A DNA stretch of 64,000 bases from positions 1,984,001 through 2,048,000 of the forward strand of contig NZ_CP155079.2 in NCBI RefSeq assembly GCF_039634365.2, given 5' to 3'. Below the pieces are notes generated by a model that ran no database searches, had not been told where the DNA came from, and worked only from the letters and a program-made list of their open reading frames with translations. Every line of letters begins with the position of its first letter. Position 1 is the stretch's first letter. The DNA comes from Mucilaginibacter sp. PAMB04168. Its GTDB lineage: Bacteria; Bacteroidota; Bacteroidia; Sphingobacteriales; Sphingobacteriaceae. The translations under genes and the position numbers were made by a program. Positions 16,830 to 25,908 of the stretch are shown here, in pieces.

Positions 16830-18134
16830 TTAGTCCTCAATCTTAGAGTGCTTGCGCGTATCTTTCATAAACACATAAATCAGTAAGGACACAGCAATAC
16901 AACCCGTAACATACCAAAAGAACCATTGCGGATGACCAGCCTGTTTAAACCAAAGGGCAAAGTACTCGGCAGTGCCGCCAAATAAAGATACTGCAATAGC
17001 ATAAGGAAAGCCTACTCCCAAAGCCCGCACCTCGGCAGGAAAAAGTTCGGCTTTTACAACCGCATTTATAGAGGTATAGCCACTAATAATAATAAGGGCA
17101 GCCATTATCAGCAAAAAAGCTATCCACTTATCAGTAGCATGGCTGAGGCTGTTTAATATAGGAATAGTGCACAAACTACCCAATACGCCGAAGGCAACAA
17201 GCAACGGCCGGCGACCAATGCGATCAGATAAGGCCCCGAACAGCGGCTGCAACAGCATGAATATGATTAACGTAAGCGTTGATATAAGCGTCGCATCGTT
17301 CTTAGAAAACCCGGCAGTGTTCACCAAAAACTTTTGCATGTAGGTGGTAAACGTATAAAAAGCTACCGTGCCGCCCAGCGTTAAACCTATAACGGTTAAT
17401 ACAGCCCTAGGGTGTTGCAGCAATGCCTTTACGGTTCCCCGGCCAGGTTGTGCTTCTGTTTTCGCAAATGTAGCAGACTCATGCAGGCTTCGGCGCAGAA
17501 ACAGGACACTGATGGCGAGTATAGCGCCTATACCAAAAGGAATGCGCCAGCCCCAGCTGTGCAGTTGCGCTTCGGTTAAAAACAGGCGTTGCAGCGCTAT
17601 CAGTACACCAAGGGCAATTAACTGGCCCATAATTAGGGTAACGTACTGAAAGCTGGAGTAAAAACCACGGTTGTGTTTGGCCGCCATTTCGCTCAGGTAT
17701 GTGGCGCTGGTACCGTACTCGCCGCCTACGCTAAGGCCTTGTATAACCCGGGCCAAGACCAGTAGAATGGGGGCAAGTATACCAATCTGCTTATAGCCTG
17801 GTACAAAAGTAATGATGAGCGAACCCAAGCTCATGAGCAGTATTGAGGCGGTTAATGCTTTTTTGCGCCCCTTCTTATCGGCATAGGTACCCATAAGCCA
17901 GCCGCCAACCGGCCGCATCAAAAAACCTATGGCAAATATGCCCGCGGTATTTAAAAGTTGTGCAGTGGCATCTTGAGCCGGAAAGAACGCACCTGCAAAA
18001 TATAAGGAAAAGGCGGAGTAGATATACCAATCATACCATTCTACCAGATTACCCAGTGAGCCGCCAATTATCGACCTAATGCGGTTTGATACTGTGAGAT
18101 TGAGAGAGGTGCTTGGCTGGTCGGTCATATACAT
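16830..18134 (-). CDS. MFS transporter, metabolite:H+ symporter family
   Basis: Twelve-helix major facilitator transporter of 434 aa. The N-terminal GGSLGNLVEWYDWYIYSAF and the loop YADKKGRKKAL identify the metabolite:H+ symporter subfamily (KgtP/ProP/ShiA group). RVIQGLSVGGEYGTSATYLSEM is the typical helix 4-5 block, and a second RIGRR loop motif follows in the C-terminal half. The substrate is probably an organic acid or related metabolite, such as 2-oxoglutarate, but this cannot be settled from sequence. It lies 62 bases upstream of argH on the same strand. ATGs at 18134 and 18128 are both possible starts. Confidence 0.85.
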   Translation of the reverse strand: MYMTDQPSTSLNLTVSNRIRSIIGGSLGNLVEWYDWYIYSAFSLYFAGAFFPAQDATAQLLNTAGIFAIGFLMRPVGGWLMGTYADKKGRKKALTASILLMSLGSLIITFVPGYKQIGILAPILLVLARVIQGLSVGGEYGTSATYLSEMAAKHNRGFYSSFQYVTLIMGQLIALGVLIALQRLFLTEAQLHSWGWRIPFGIGAILAISVLFLRRSLHESATFAKTEAQPGRGTVKALLQHPRAVLTVIGLTLGGTVAFYTFTTYMQKFLVNTAGFSKNDATLISTLTLIIFMLLQPLFGALSDRIGRRPLLVAFGVLGSLCTIPILNSLSHATDKWIAFLLIMAALIIISGYTSINAVVKAELFPAEVRALGVGFPYAIAVSLFGGTAEYFALWFKQAGHPQWFFWYVTGCIAVSLLIYVFMKDTRKHSKIED

Positions 18135-18179
18135 GCTGCGTTTCAGACAAACATAATAAGTAACAAGCTTAATTAAGGT

Positions 18180-19313
18180 TTACTGACTCAGGTAATTTTC
18201 TGAAAGTGCATTGGTTTCGGTTTGCGTTTCAGTGTTCTGTACTATGCGGTGTATGGTGGTGTCCAGTTCCAGTACGGTGGCTTCCAGCATTTTCATGATA
18301 TCCGAATGCGCACCTGGATCTTCCAGTTTTAACAAGTGCATAAGTCCTAAAATTGAAGCTACCGGCTTGCGTAACTCATGCGACTGCATGAAAGCAATCT
18401 TGCGTAATGCCTCGTTTTGCTGCAATATTTTTTCCTCATTCTTTTTACGCTCGCTAATATCAGTTGCGTTAAATGATACGCCTATAATATTGCCGGCGCT
18501 GTCATAACTGGGATTGTAACTGATCTTAAACCACCGGGCCGCAATTTTTCCAAGTTCAACCAGGCGTTCATGTTGCAAAGATTCACCGGTTAACGCTATC
18601 TCTACATTCCGGATAAAATCATCTGCGTAGGTAGGGTAAATGTAATTTGTCGCATTTGCTCCTGTAGTAACTTCTTTTCCAAATACCGTGTAAGTAATGT
18701 CACGAAAGGTTTTGTTAAAGGTAATCACCTTCATATCAGGGTTTATAAGCAGGTGGCTCGATTTAGAACTTTCAAAAAATGAACGTAATTTGTTTTCAGC
18801 ACTTTTGGCCTCAACAAACTGTTCTTTAAGAATGCTGATGCCCAGTTCAAATTCAACCATGGTTACAGCCTGGCGCGAAAGCAATTCGAGCATGCGTTTA
18901 CGGCGTTCAGAAAGTACTTTTACGTCTCGTCCTAAAACATACAGGCTGCCCAGCACGTGCCCGTCATGCGTAATGAGAGGCACCCCTGCGTAAAAGCGAA
19001 CGTGAGGGTGTCCTTTAACAATAGGGTATTCTGATAAAGCTGTATGTTGCGACGCGTCGGGTATTATCAAAACTTCATCCAGGTCCAAAGGCATGTTCCA
19101 GAAGGTATCTTCTACAGCAATATCATCCGCTAAAAAGCCATATTTAAAGTGCGATTTTATCTTGCCTTCATCCAGGAAAACAAGAAAGGCAGCAGGCGTT
19201 TGGCAGGCTTCTGCTGCCAGCGTCACTATGTTCTGTAGCTCATTTTCCCGGCTAATGTTAAGGTCTAAAAACCTTTCCATCGACCGAATTTTATAAAATT
19301 CGTTAAACGGCAT
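18180..19313 (-). CDS. GAF-PAS-HisKA sensor without ATPase domain
   Basis: Cytoplasmic sensor protein of about 377 aa. An N-terminal GAF domain begins MERFLDLNISRENELQNIV and includes FYAGVPLITHDGHVLGSLYV. A PAS domain with PAC-like end (AARWFKISYNPSYDSAGNIIGV) follows, then a HisKA-like segment with SHELRKPVASILGL. The His is near residue 312 from this start. After the dimerisation helices the protein ends (NYLSQ); there is no HATPase_c domain. The start at 19313 gives the usual GAF N terminus; an ATG at 19388 would add 25 atypical residues. It may work as a His-phosphotransfer or scaffold partner for orphan receivers; that is inference. Confidence 0.8.
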   Translation of the reverse strand: MPFNEFYKIRSMERFLDLNISRENELQNIVTLAAEACQTPAAFLVFLDEGKIKSHFKYGFLADDIAVEDTFWNMPLDLDEVLIIPDASQHTALSEYPIVKGHPHVRFYAGVPLITHDGHVLGSLYVLGRDVKVLSERRKRMLELLSRQAVTMVEFELGISILKEQFVEAKSAENKLRSFFESSKSSHLLINPDMKVITFNKTFRDITYTVFGKEVTTGANATNYIYPTYADDFIRNVEIALTGESLQHERLVELGKIAARWFKISYNPSYDSAGNIIGVSFNATDISERKKNEEKILQQNEALRKIAFMQSHELRKPVASILGLMHLLKLEDPGAHSDIMKMLEATVLELDTTIHRIVQNTETQTETNALSENYLSQ

Positions 19314-19457
19314 ATGATGTAAACAGTAGACGAAAAAGTTTTGTAACGATGTCGCAATATACGGCAATTGATGAATTAAAGTTTGCATTTTTAACTTCTC
19401 AGCCAAATATTATGGTGTTAAATAGCTTAACAAAATAATAAAATAAGCATGTTTTTG

Positions 19458-20150
19458 TTAAAAACTAGTAGTAATCATCAATTGAATTACATTGCGGCGA
19501 AAAGCGTTTTCCATCTCCTGCTGATACCAGTACATGTAGCCTGCTTCTGCATCGAGTTTTTTGCTGAAGCGATAACCCAGGGACACAAACGACCGGTTTT
19601 GATCGAAAAAGTGCCGGTTCACGCTTGCTTTGTGCTGAATGTTCAAAAAGAGTTCGTTTTGTAATCCTGTGTACCAGCCGTGGGTAAAGGCTGTATCGGC
19701 GGTTAGCGGTATTTGTACACTAATGAACGCTCTTGCACGCTGCGAAAAAGCCACTTCTTTGTCGTTAACCCAACGTTGCTCTACGCGGGCACGTAAGCTT
19801 ACTTCGGTTCGTTTAATGTCAAAACTGTAAAGGTATTGCTCGTAAATACGGTTTTCGGATTGACGAGTAGTGGGTGCCGATGGTTGTTGTTCCCAATCGG
19901 CTTTATGTGCATATCCAAGCGCAATAGCATTTTTTTTGTTTAAATTGTAGCTTATTGCGCCTCGTAACAACAAGGTGTTTAGGTAAGTGAATTTATTTGA
20001 TGAACGGGTTTGTACGTCGGCCAGAAAATCGAACTTATTTGTAAGTTGTTGCTTGTGCGTTAAAAAGATCCACCCCTGCGTTTCGGTGAGTTGTGCAAAC
20101 GTGTTTGCGGTCCACAAGCAAAGCGCTACTGCCAATAAATTTTTCACCAT
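19458..20150 (-). CDS. DUF2490 family outer membrane protein
   Basis: Protein of 230 aa with a signal peptide (MVKNLLAVALCLWTANTFAQ) and an alternating polar/hydrophobic pattern ending in a terminal aromatic residue (ITTSF). This suggests a small outer membrane beta-barrel of the DUF2490 family. Family-like features are the N-terminal TQGWIFLTHKQQLTNKFDF, the internal ISYNLNKKNAIALGYAH and the C-terminal FSKKLDAEAGYMYWYQQE. The function is unknown. It is divergent from the beta-hydroxyacid dehydrogenase gene across 71 bases. Confidence 0.8.
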   Translation of the reverse strand: MVKNLLAVALCLWTANTFAQLTETQGWIFLTHKQQLTNKFDFLADVQTRSSNKFTYLNTLLLRGAISYNLNKKNAIALGYAHKADWEQQPSAPTTRQSENRIYEQYLYSFDIKRTEVSLRARVEQRWVNDKEVAFSQRARAFISVQIPLTADTAFTHGWYTGLQNELFLNIQHKASVNRHFFDQNRSFVSLGYRFSKKLDAEAGYMYWYQQEMENAFRRNVIQLMITTSF

Positions 20151-20221
20151 TTTGCCTGTTTGCTACTAAAGCTAAACTTATAAAGCTTCCGTTTGTTCGT
20201 AATAAACTATATTATTGAACA

Positions 20222-21079
20222 ATGAATACAACGAAAATAGGCTGGGCCGGCTTGGGCAATATGGGCATACCCATGGTTAGCAATTTGCTAAAAGCTCGTT
20301 ATGCCGTGCAGGTTTTTAACCGTACCCGCAATAAAGAGAAGAGCGTGCTGGATGCTGGTGCTACAGCAGCCGGAAATTTATCCGAACTCGGATCGGGCAA
20401 CGATATTATATTAACTATGGTATCTGACGATGCTGCGGCTAAAGAACTTTTTACAGCACCTGAAGGCTTACTGGCCGGACAGGTAAAAGGTAAGCTTTTC
20501 ATCAACGTAAGTACCGTATCGCCCGAAACCTCGCGGTTTTTGGAAGAAAGTTGTATAAACAAAGGGGCTGCATTTATGGAAGCGCCTGTATCGGGCAGTG
20601 TAAAGCCGGCGCAGGATGGTACTTTAATTATTCTGGCGGGTGGCACCGAAGATGCCTACCAGAAGGCTAAGCCATTGTTTGATGTTTTGGGCAAGCTGTC
20701 GTTATTGATTGGACCGGTAGGCGCAGGCAGTGCGGCAAAACTTGCTATTAACTACTTTTTAGGCCTAAACCTGCAGGGCTTGGCCGAAACGGTTCTGTTT
20801 GCCCAGGCCAACGGTGTTAAAACCGAAGACATGCTCACCATTATAAACGAGGGCGCGTGCGGCAGTGGCATCACCAAACTTAAATCGCCTGCAATTTTAA
20901 AAGGCGAGTTCCCGGCGGCTTTTGCCCTTAAGCACCTGGCCAAAGATCTACGGTTAGCCAAAGAGCAAGGCCTTGATGCGCCTTTAAGTACACCACTTTA
21001 TGAAAGCTTTAAACAGGCACAAGAAGCAGGTTTGGGCGATGAGGATGTAATGGCTATTTACAAGCATCTGGATAAATAA
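20222..21079 (+). CDS. Beta-hydroxyacid dehydrogenase family oxidoreductase
   Basis: NAD(P)-dependent oxidoreductase of 285 aa in the 3-hydroxyisobutyrate dehydrogenase/glyoxylate-succinic semialdehyde reductase group. The Rossmann motif GWAGLGNMGIPMV starts at residue 8, followed by VFNRT at the cofactor ribose site. The substrate-binding block EAPVSGSVKPAQDGTLIILA and the catalytic Lys in AAKLAINYFLG are intact. Arg after the second strand (FNRTRNKEK) suggests NADPH preference. Substrate could be glyoxylate, tartronate or succinic semialdehyde; not resolved. A TATTATTG -7-like element lies at 20210-20217, four bases before the ATG. Confidence 0.87.
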   Translation: MNTTKIGWAGLGNMGIPMVSNLLKARYAVQVFNRTRNKEKSVLDAGATAAGNLSELGSGNDIILTMVSDDAAAKELFTAPEGLLAGQVKGKLFINVSTVSPETSRFLEESCINKGAAFMEAPVSGSVKPAQDGTLIILAGGTEDAYQKAKPLFDVLGKLSLLIGPVGAGSAAKLAINYFLGLNLQGLAETVLFAQANGVKTEDMLTIINEGACGSGITKLKSPAILKGEFPAAFALKHLAKDLRLAKEQGLDAPLSTPLYESFKQAQEAGLGDEDVMAIYKHLDK

Positions 21080-21333
21080 AGTGATACCTATTGCTAGGGC
21101 ACAACGCGTATACAGAGGTGTTTTGCAAAGATGATTGTTTTTCGAAATACCTACGGGGGCTTCTTGCTACCGTAGCTATTTGAGAAATTAACGCGGTGGA
21201 GCGAAATGGAAAACGCAACGCGGATAATGTTGAAGATTTGCTGTTAAATTGAAAATGCTTACAAAACAATAAATGCTGAACCGTAAACATTAGGCGTTTA
21301 TTGTATTTGTAGGTGTAAAACGCTGCCTCCGGA

Positions 21334-22455
21334 TTACAGATTGCCTAATATTTTATCTACACTGGTTTCGAGAGATCCTTTCCGCCCCGGTTCTTTGCCA
21401 TAACCTTCCCACTTAGCTGCTATCTTTCCTTGCGGATCAATTAACACAAAGGTTGGGTAACAGCTTATGCCATATTTAAGTATAGTTTCGCCATAGTTGC
21501 CCTTACCATCCCAAACACTTAACCATTTTGGATTGTCGCGGTTTAAGCCCTTCAACCATGTGTCTTTACCTACATCACCCGAAAAGGTAATTATCGTTAA
21601 TTTGTCGGCGTAGCGTTTTTCAATGTTACGCAGATCTTCTAGGGAAAGTAAGCAAGGCCCGCAATAAGTTGTTGAGAAGTCAAGTAGTATATACTTTCCT
21701 TTAAAGTTCAAAAGCCGGTGCTTTACGCCGTTTTTATCCAATGCTTCAAAATCTGCCATGGCATCACCCTTTTTCAAGATATCACCAACTTTTAAGTAAT
21801 TACCTATTCTTTGTCCAAACAAGCTTTGCTTAAATTCGGGTTTAAGCGAATTGTACATTAGCCGAAGAGTGTCATTTCTGAATTTATTTTTAATGTTGAA
21901 CAGTTCATATAAACCAGCGTGCGAGTTAAGGTGAGTCTTTACATAATTTGTTCGAACTAGTAAGTCAGCGCTGTCTGCCTTATTAATCACCTCCCAAATC
22001 TTCCTTCCTTTGATTTTAACACTGTCGCCGCTGAGGGCAAAAAATTGTTCTACCAATTCGTTACGCTTCTTATCGTGTACTGCACTTAGTTTCTGAAGTT
22101 GACTATAATCAACTTGTGTTTTTGAGCCGGTTATTAGTAAATTGGTAGGAAAATCTTTAACATCGCCTTTAATAACAACAGCTTCGTTGCAGATTAACAA
22201 ATGGGCCACATATTGATCTTTGTTATAAAGCGTATGAAGACGTAGTAATTTAGGTGCTTCGGCCAACTTACCCTTCATAATAAAGGTGCTGTTCCGTATA
22301 ACGGCGCTATCGATGTCAGAACCGATGCTGATATCGCTCAGGTAAAATTTACAACCATCGGGTATGCCAGTGATATGGGCGTTGATAATGTACTGCTGCG
22401 CATAAGTTGTTTTAAAAAGGCAGAAAGCTAGCAAGCTTATCAAGAGATATTTCAT
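21334..22455 (-). CDS. DUF4369-TlpA thiol-disulfide protein
   Basis: Periplasmic or membrane-attached thiol:disulfide oxidoreductase. From the ATG at 22455 it has a signal peptide (MKYLLISLLAFCLFKTTYAQ), an N-terminal DUF4369 domain (about 20-110) and a helical middle. A C-terminal thioredoxin-like TlpA domain (about 230-370) carries the redox motif CGPC at residues 265-268 and a cis-Pro region CYPTFVLIDPQG. The architecture is very common in Bacteroidota, often near genes for redox or cytochrome maturation, but here it stands alone. An upstream TTG-start frame would add 11 residues without purpose. Confidence 0.87.
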   Translation of the reverse strand: MKYLLISLLAFCLFKTTYAQQYIINAHITGIPDGCKFYLSDISIGSDIDSAVIRNSTFIMKGKLAEAPKLLRLHTLYNKDQYVAHLLICNEAVVIKGDVKDFPTNLLITGSKTQVDYSQLQKLSAVHDKKRNELVEQFFALSGDSVKIKGRKIWEVINKADSADLLVRTNYVKTHLNSHAGLYELFNIKNKFRNDTLRLMYNSLKPEFKQSLFGQRIGNYLKVGDILKKGDAMADFEALDKNGVKHRLLNFKGKYILLDFSTTYCGPCLLSLEDLRNIEKRYADKLTIITFSGDVGKDTWLKGLNRDNPKWLSVWDGKGNYGETILKYGISCYPTFVLIDPQGKIAAKWEGYGKEPGRKGSLETSVDKILGNL

Positions 22456-22600
22456 GCACAAAAAGGTTAGTAGGTTTACCGAGAGCAAAGTAAATTAAAT
22501 GCTGAACAAAATACTTAGTTTAACTACTTTTAACAATTCTAACACCTTTGCATAATGCTTACAAGTAGCGCTTCAATCCGTAGGTAAGTTCTAATAAGTA

Positions 22601-23872
22601 CTACTTAGTTCTAAGAACCTTTTTAGCTAAAGCGTTGCCACCATCGATGGGTTCCGTAATTTTTAAGCCGAGTAACTGGGCCAGCATTGGGTATACCTCT
22701 ACATTTTGAAACGAAGAAATTTTTAGTCCTTTTTTGAAGGCAGGACCCCACGCGTAAAAAGTGGCCTGCATATCGGGTACTAAAACCGGGTCGTACCCGT
22801 GCACTCCCGGATTAGGTTTGGCTTTGTTGGCGTACACAAATATGTAGGGTTTGTAGGGTACCAGTAAAATATCGCCTATGCGGTTAAAGCGGTCGTTGGT
22901 CTTATTGTAATGCCAGCGCGCAGGAGTATTAGAACGCAGATAAACGGTATATTTTCCCTGCGTATTTTTTTTAAGGGCCTCATAAGTATTTTTAATAGCA
23001 GCGGTGTCTTTAGCATAAAGTTCTACCAGTACATCTTCGCCGGTTACTTTAAATTTAGCGGTATCAATCACTGCCGGAATCTGGAGCGGATGCAGATTGT
23101 CAACCTTGGTCATGCCATGGTCTGACATGAAAACGAAATTCACTTTTAACCCTGTTGCTTTTACCGCCTTTTGTAAGGCATTAACGGCGGAGTCAATGAA
23201 CAGTACGGCTCGCTTTGTTTCAGGTGCATCGGGTCCGAAGTGATGACCGGCATGATCAACCTCAGGAAAGTAGAGTGTAATTAAGTGCGGGCGGCGGTTA
23301 GCTGGCAGTTTTAACCAATTCACTACGGTATTAATTCTGTCTCTGATGCCAATTTGCTCATTATATTTGTACCGATAAGTAGGGTAAGTGCCTTGTATGG
23401 GTACATCGCTGCCTACCCAATAAAAGGCTGCGCTAACCATTTTTTGCTTTTCAGCCAAAACCCATAGCGGGGTGCCGCCGTACCACTGTGCTTCACCGGC
23501 CGATGCCAATTTGGAAGAATAAAGCGCACCAGACTTACGGTCATAAAAGCGGTTGCAAACCAGGCCTGTATGTGATGGATATAGCCCGGTCATTAGCGTA
23601 TAATGGTTTGGAAAAGTAATAGACGGGTAGGAGGGCTGCATAGTTGTGGCCTGTATGCCAGTTTTACTTAACGCCAGCAGGTTTTTAGCACCATACCTTT
23701 GGGCATAATCATACCGCATGGCATCAACCGAAATAACAATTACGTAGGGTTTGTTTTGTTGGGTGTGGCTATTGTTACGCCCCTTTATGATATGCTGGGT
23801 GGTATCAACCGTTTGGCCAAAAGCGCAGATGGAGAGAAGCAGGTTAAGTAGCAGCAATACTTGTTTTATCAT
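22601..23872 (-). CDS. NPP-type phosphodiesterase (alkaline phosphatase superfamily)
   Basis: Secreted ectonucleotide pyrophosphatase/phosphodiesterase-like enzyme. From the ATG at 23872 it has a signal peptide (IKQVLLLLNLLLSICAFGQ). Metal ligands and the nucleophile appear in order: VISVDAMRYDY (Asp), SITFPNHYTLMTGLYP (nucleophile Thr), PEVDHAGHHFGPD, FMSDHGMT and PGVHGYD. It should hydrolyse phosphodiester or pyrophosphate bonds of nucleotides or lipids in the periplasm. The full catalytic set and a length near 423 aa indicate an active enzyme; the substrate is not predictable. Confidence 0.9.
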   Translation of the reverse strand: MIKQVLLLLNLLLSICAFGQTVDTTQHIIKGRNNSHTQQNKPYVIVISVDAMRYDYAQRYGAKNLLALSKTGIQATTMQPSYPSITFPNHYTLMTGLYPSHTGLVCNRFYDRKSGALYSSKLASAGEAQWYGGTPLWVLAEKQKMVSAAFYWVGSDVPIQGTYPTYRYKYNEQIGIRDRINTVVNWLKLPANRRPHLITLYFPEVDHAGHHFGPDAPETKRAVLFIDSAVNALQKAVKATGLKVNFVFMSDHGMTKVDNLHPLQIPAVIDTAKFKVTGEDVLVELYAKDTAAIKNTYEALKKNTQGKYTVYLRSNTPARWHYNKTNDRFNRIGDILLVPYKPYIFVYANKAKPNPGVHGYDPVLVPDMQATFYAWGPAFKKGLKISSFQNVEVYPMLAQLLGLKITEPIDGGNALAKKVLRTK

Positions 23873-23978
23873 GAATAAACTTTGAAGATTCAAAGGTACT
23901 CAAAAACATTTGCCGGCTAAACGAGGTGGGCTTACATAAAATTGTAAACGGCACCTTCTTTAATATTTAAGTTTGAAA

Positions 23979-24716
23979 TTAACTCATGTACATGCCGCCA
24001 TTAACATTGATGGTTTGGCCGCTTACATAACCGTTGCAAGCCAGCAGCAAAGCTATGTCGGCAACTTCTTCGGGTTGGCCAAAGCGTTTAACCGGCAATA
24101 GTTCTGGTTTAATCTTGTCGTTATTCTTAATCATGTCGGTTTCAACCAGAGCTGGGGCTATGGCGTTTACGGTGATGCCGTACTCGGCCAGCAATGATGC
24201 GTATGAATGCGTAAGCCCCAGCATGCCAGCCTTTGAAGCAGCATAATGCGGACCGATAACACCACCAGTTTGCGCAGCTACCGACGAGATGTTGATGATA
24301 CGACCATATCTTTTTTGTTTCATGCCCGGTACGGCGGCCTGAATGGTAAGAAAGGCTGATGTTAAATTTATGTTCAAAACTTCAGACCAGTCGTCCACCC
24401 GAATGTCTTCTGACGGCTGCGGCCTGGCAATGCCGGCATTGTTAACCAGTATGTCTATATCGCCAACCTGGTCATGTATCTGTTTAAAAAGACTGCTTAC
24501 CTCTGTAGCATCACTCATATCGCCACGTATAGCTATGGCTTTGCCGCCCGACTTGTTAATGTCGTTAGCCAAGGCTTCTGCCTTATCTTTACTTTGATGG
24601 TAGTTGATAATAACCGTAGCGCCAGCCAGGGCCAGGGTGCGGGCAATACTTTTACCAATGCCACGGGCGGCACCGGTAATTAAAGCTGTTTTGCCTAAAA
24701 GTTTCTGCTTGTCCAT
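23979..24716 (-). CDS. SDR oxidoreductase, FabG-like
   Basis: Classical short-chain dehydrogenase/reductase of 245 aa. Cofactor motif TGAARGIG (about residue 13), NNAGIA (about 88), catalytic Ser in INISSVAAQ (about 140) and YAASK (about 155) are intact, and the C terminus ends SGQTINVNGGMYMS as in FabG-type 3-oxoacyl reductases. Start ATG at 24716 (MDKQKLLGKTALITG) gives the standard N terminus. It is not next to other fatty-acid genes, so it may be a paralogue with another carbonyl substrate. Confidence 0.85.
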   Translation of the reverse strand: MDKQKLLGKTALITGAARGIGKSIARTLALAGATVIINYHQSKDKAEALANDINKSGGKAIAIRGDMSDATEVSSLFKQIHDQVGDIDILVNNAGIARPQPSEDIRVDDWSEVLNINLTSAFLTIQAAVPGMKQKRYGRIINISSVAAQTGGVIGPHYAASKAGMLGLTHSYASLLAEYGITVNAIAPALVETDMIKNNDKIKPELLPVKRFGQPEEVADIALLLACNGYVSGQTINVNGGMYMS

Positions 24717-24874
24717 AAGGTGGTAGAAAGGATACTTCGAAAGTAACACTTACTGTCGTAATATGGTTGACGATAACTTTATGTTTGTGTAAATTTGTTA
24801 TTACATCATAAAAGCCACATCATCAGGCTTATGAGCATAAACAAAGTGAATAATAAATTGAACAGTAACGTAGT

Positions 24875-25108
24875 TTATGCATCATATTCTATACGTACTT
24901 GTACAAAGTGGTCATCATGCACTTGTGCATACTGTTTAGGGTTACGTGTAAATTCTGGGTCGGTATCTAAATAAATCTCGCTGATGTTAACCACCTCTGG
25001 ATTGCCATTTGTGCCTACATTGTATTCCAAAAAGGGCTGGCTTTCCAAAGCCTGTTTAATTTCCTGATATTGTTTCCCGGTAAGCATTACCATTTTCTCT
25101 GCTTTCAT
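24875..25108 (-). CDS. Hypothetical protein, 77 aa
   Basis: Small acidic soluble protein, with no signal peptide and no family I recognise. Predicted helix (GKQYQEIKQALESQP) is followed by strands with many Asn/Asp. It lies between the SDR gene and the GNAT gene on the same strand, with gaps of about 106 and 158 bases. The codon pattern looks genuine and the frame begins with ATG, which supports a real gene. Confidence 0.55.
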   Translation of the reverse strand: MKAEKMVMLTGKQYQEIKQALESQPFLEYNVGTNGNPEVVNISEIYLDTDPEFTRNPKQYAQVHDDHFVQVRIEYDA

Positions 25109-25214
25109 AACTATAAAGTTTTTTAGTAAACGCCCAAGCGCGCAAATTGATTGGTTAGTATGGTAAAGATAGGAGATTGAATGAATTGAAGCCTAACTTA
25201 ACACTATTCCCTGG

Positions 25215-25793
25215 TTACCTTTGTTTTTTCCAATCCCAAACCACAGTATGCCAGATTTCGCCATCATGTTCGTAAGTGCCGGCTACAACAAAGCCAATGT
25301 TAAGATGCGCTTGTAAGGAGCGGGTATTGCGTTGAGAAACATCAGTTACACATAACTCATAGCGCCCATTACCCAAAGTTTTCATTTCATTGTACATGCG
25401 CCTTAATAACCCCTGCCCCCTGTAGCCCTTGTCTACACATACTTGGCCACCTACAACATAACTATATGTTCGTAGTAAGCGGCCCTGATAAGTAGTTTGG
25501 TCAAATGCATAAAACATCGACTTCAAATCCGGTAGTTTACTAACTAGTTGTGTAGATATAGCCAGATTATAACCAATTACCTTTTTGCCGTCAGTCGCAA
25601 TAATTTGTGCCTCAAATTCAGAAAGTTGCTGTAATGTGTGTAGGTTATATTGGGCATATACAAAGCCCTCTGCAATTTGCTGTGCAGGGCTAAGAGAATC
25701 GCGGTGGTTGCTTTTCTGTAATTTTAATATCTGTTCAAATTGCTGAACTGATTTTGCTGTTTCGAGCGCTATTATAGGGGAAGGAACGGGCAT
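25215..25793 (-). CDS. GNAT family N-acetyltransferase
   Basis: Acetyl-CoA-dependent N-acetyltransferase fold, about 192 aa. The core has IIATDGKKVIGYNLAIS (beta strands 2-4), a GQVCVDKGYRGQGLLRRMY acetyl-CoA pyrophosphate loop with the R/Q-x-x-G-x-G/A pattern, and C-terminal RNTRSLQAHLNIGFVVAGTY. The ATG at 25793 (MPVPSPIIAL) replaces an upstream TTG. The acceptor substrate cannot be predicted. It is followed on its strand by the unrecognised 77-aa gene and preceded by a terminator. Confidence 0.82.
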   Translation of the reverse strand: MPVPSPIIALETAKSVQQFEQILKLQKSNHRDSLSPAQQIAEGFVYAQYNLHTLQQLSEFEAQIIATDGKKVIGYNLAISTQLVSKLPDLKSMFYAFDQTTYQGRLLRTYSYVVGGQVCVDKGYRGQGLLRRMYNEMKTLGNGRYELCVTDVSQRNTRSLQAHLNIGFVVAGTYEHDGEIWHTVVWDWKKQR

Positions 25794-25854
25794 CTTGTGA
25801 TAGATTTGCTGCAAGTATACTTAAATTACAGCCGCTCGCTTGTATGCAAAAGTA

Positions 25855-25887
25855 AAAAAGGCCTTAACGTGTAGTTAAGGCCTTTTT
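25855..25887. terminator. Bidirectional-looking terminator
   Basis: AAAAAGGCCTTAAC (25855-25868) pairs perfectly over 14 bp with GTTAAGGCCTTTTT (25874-25887) around a 5-base loop. It lies 21 bases beyond the stop of the ankyrin gene (minus strand) and insulates the GNAT gene downstream. Confidence 0.85.
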
Positions 25888-25908
25888 ATATATGTCGGGA
25901 ATAGAATA

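Noticed and set aside
24831..24971. Short plus-strand frame overlapping the 77-aa gene
   Set aside because: It overlaps the opposite-strand gene for most of its length and encodes no plausible domain.
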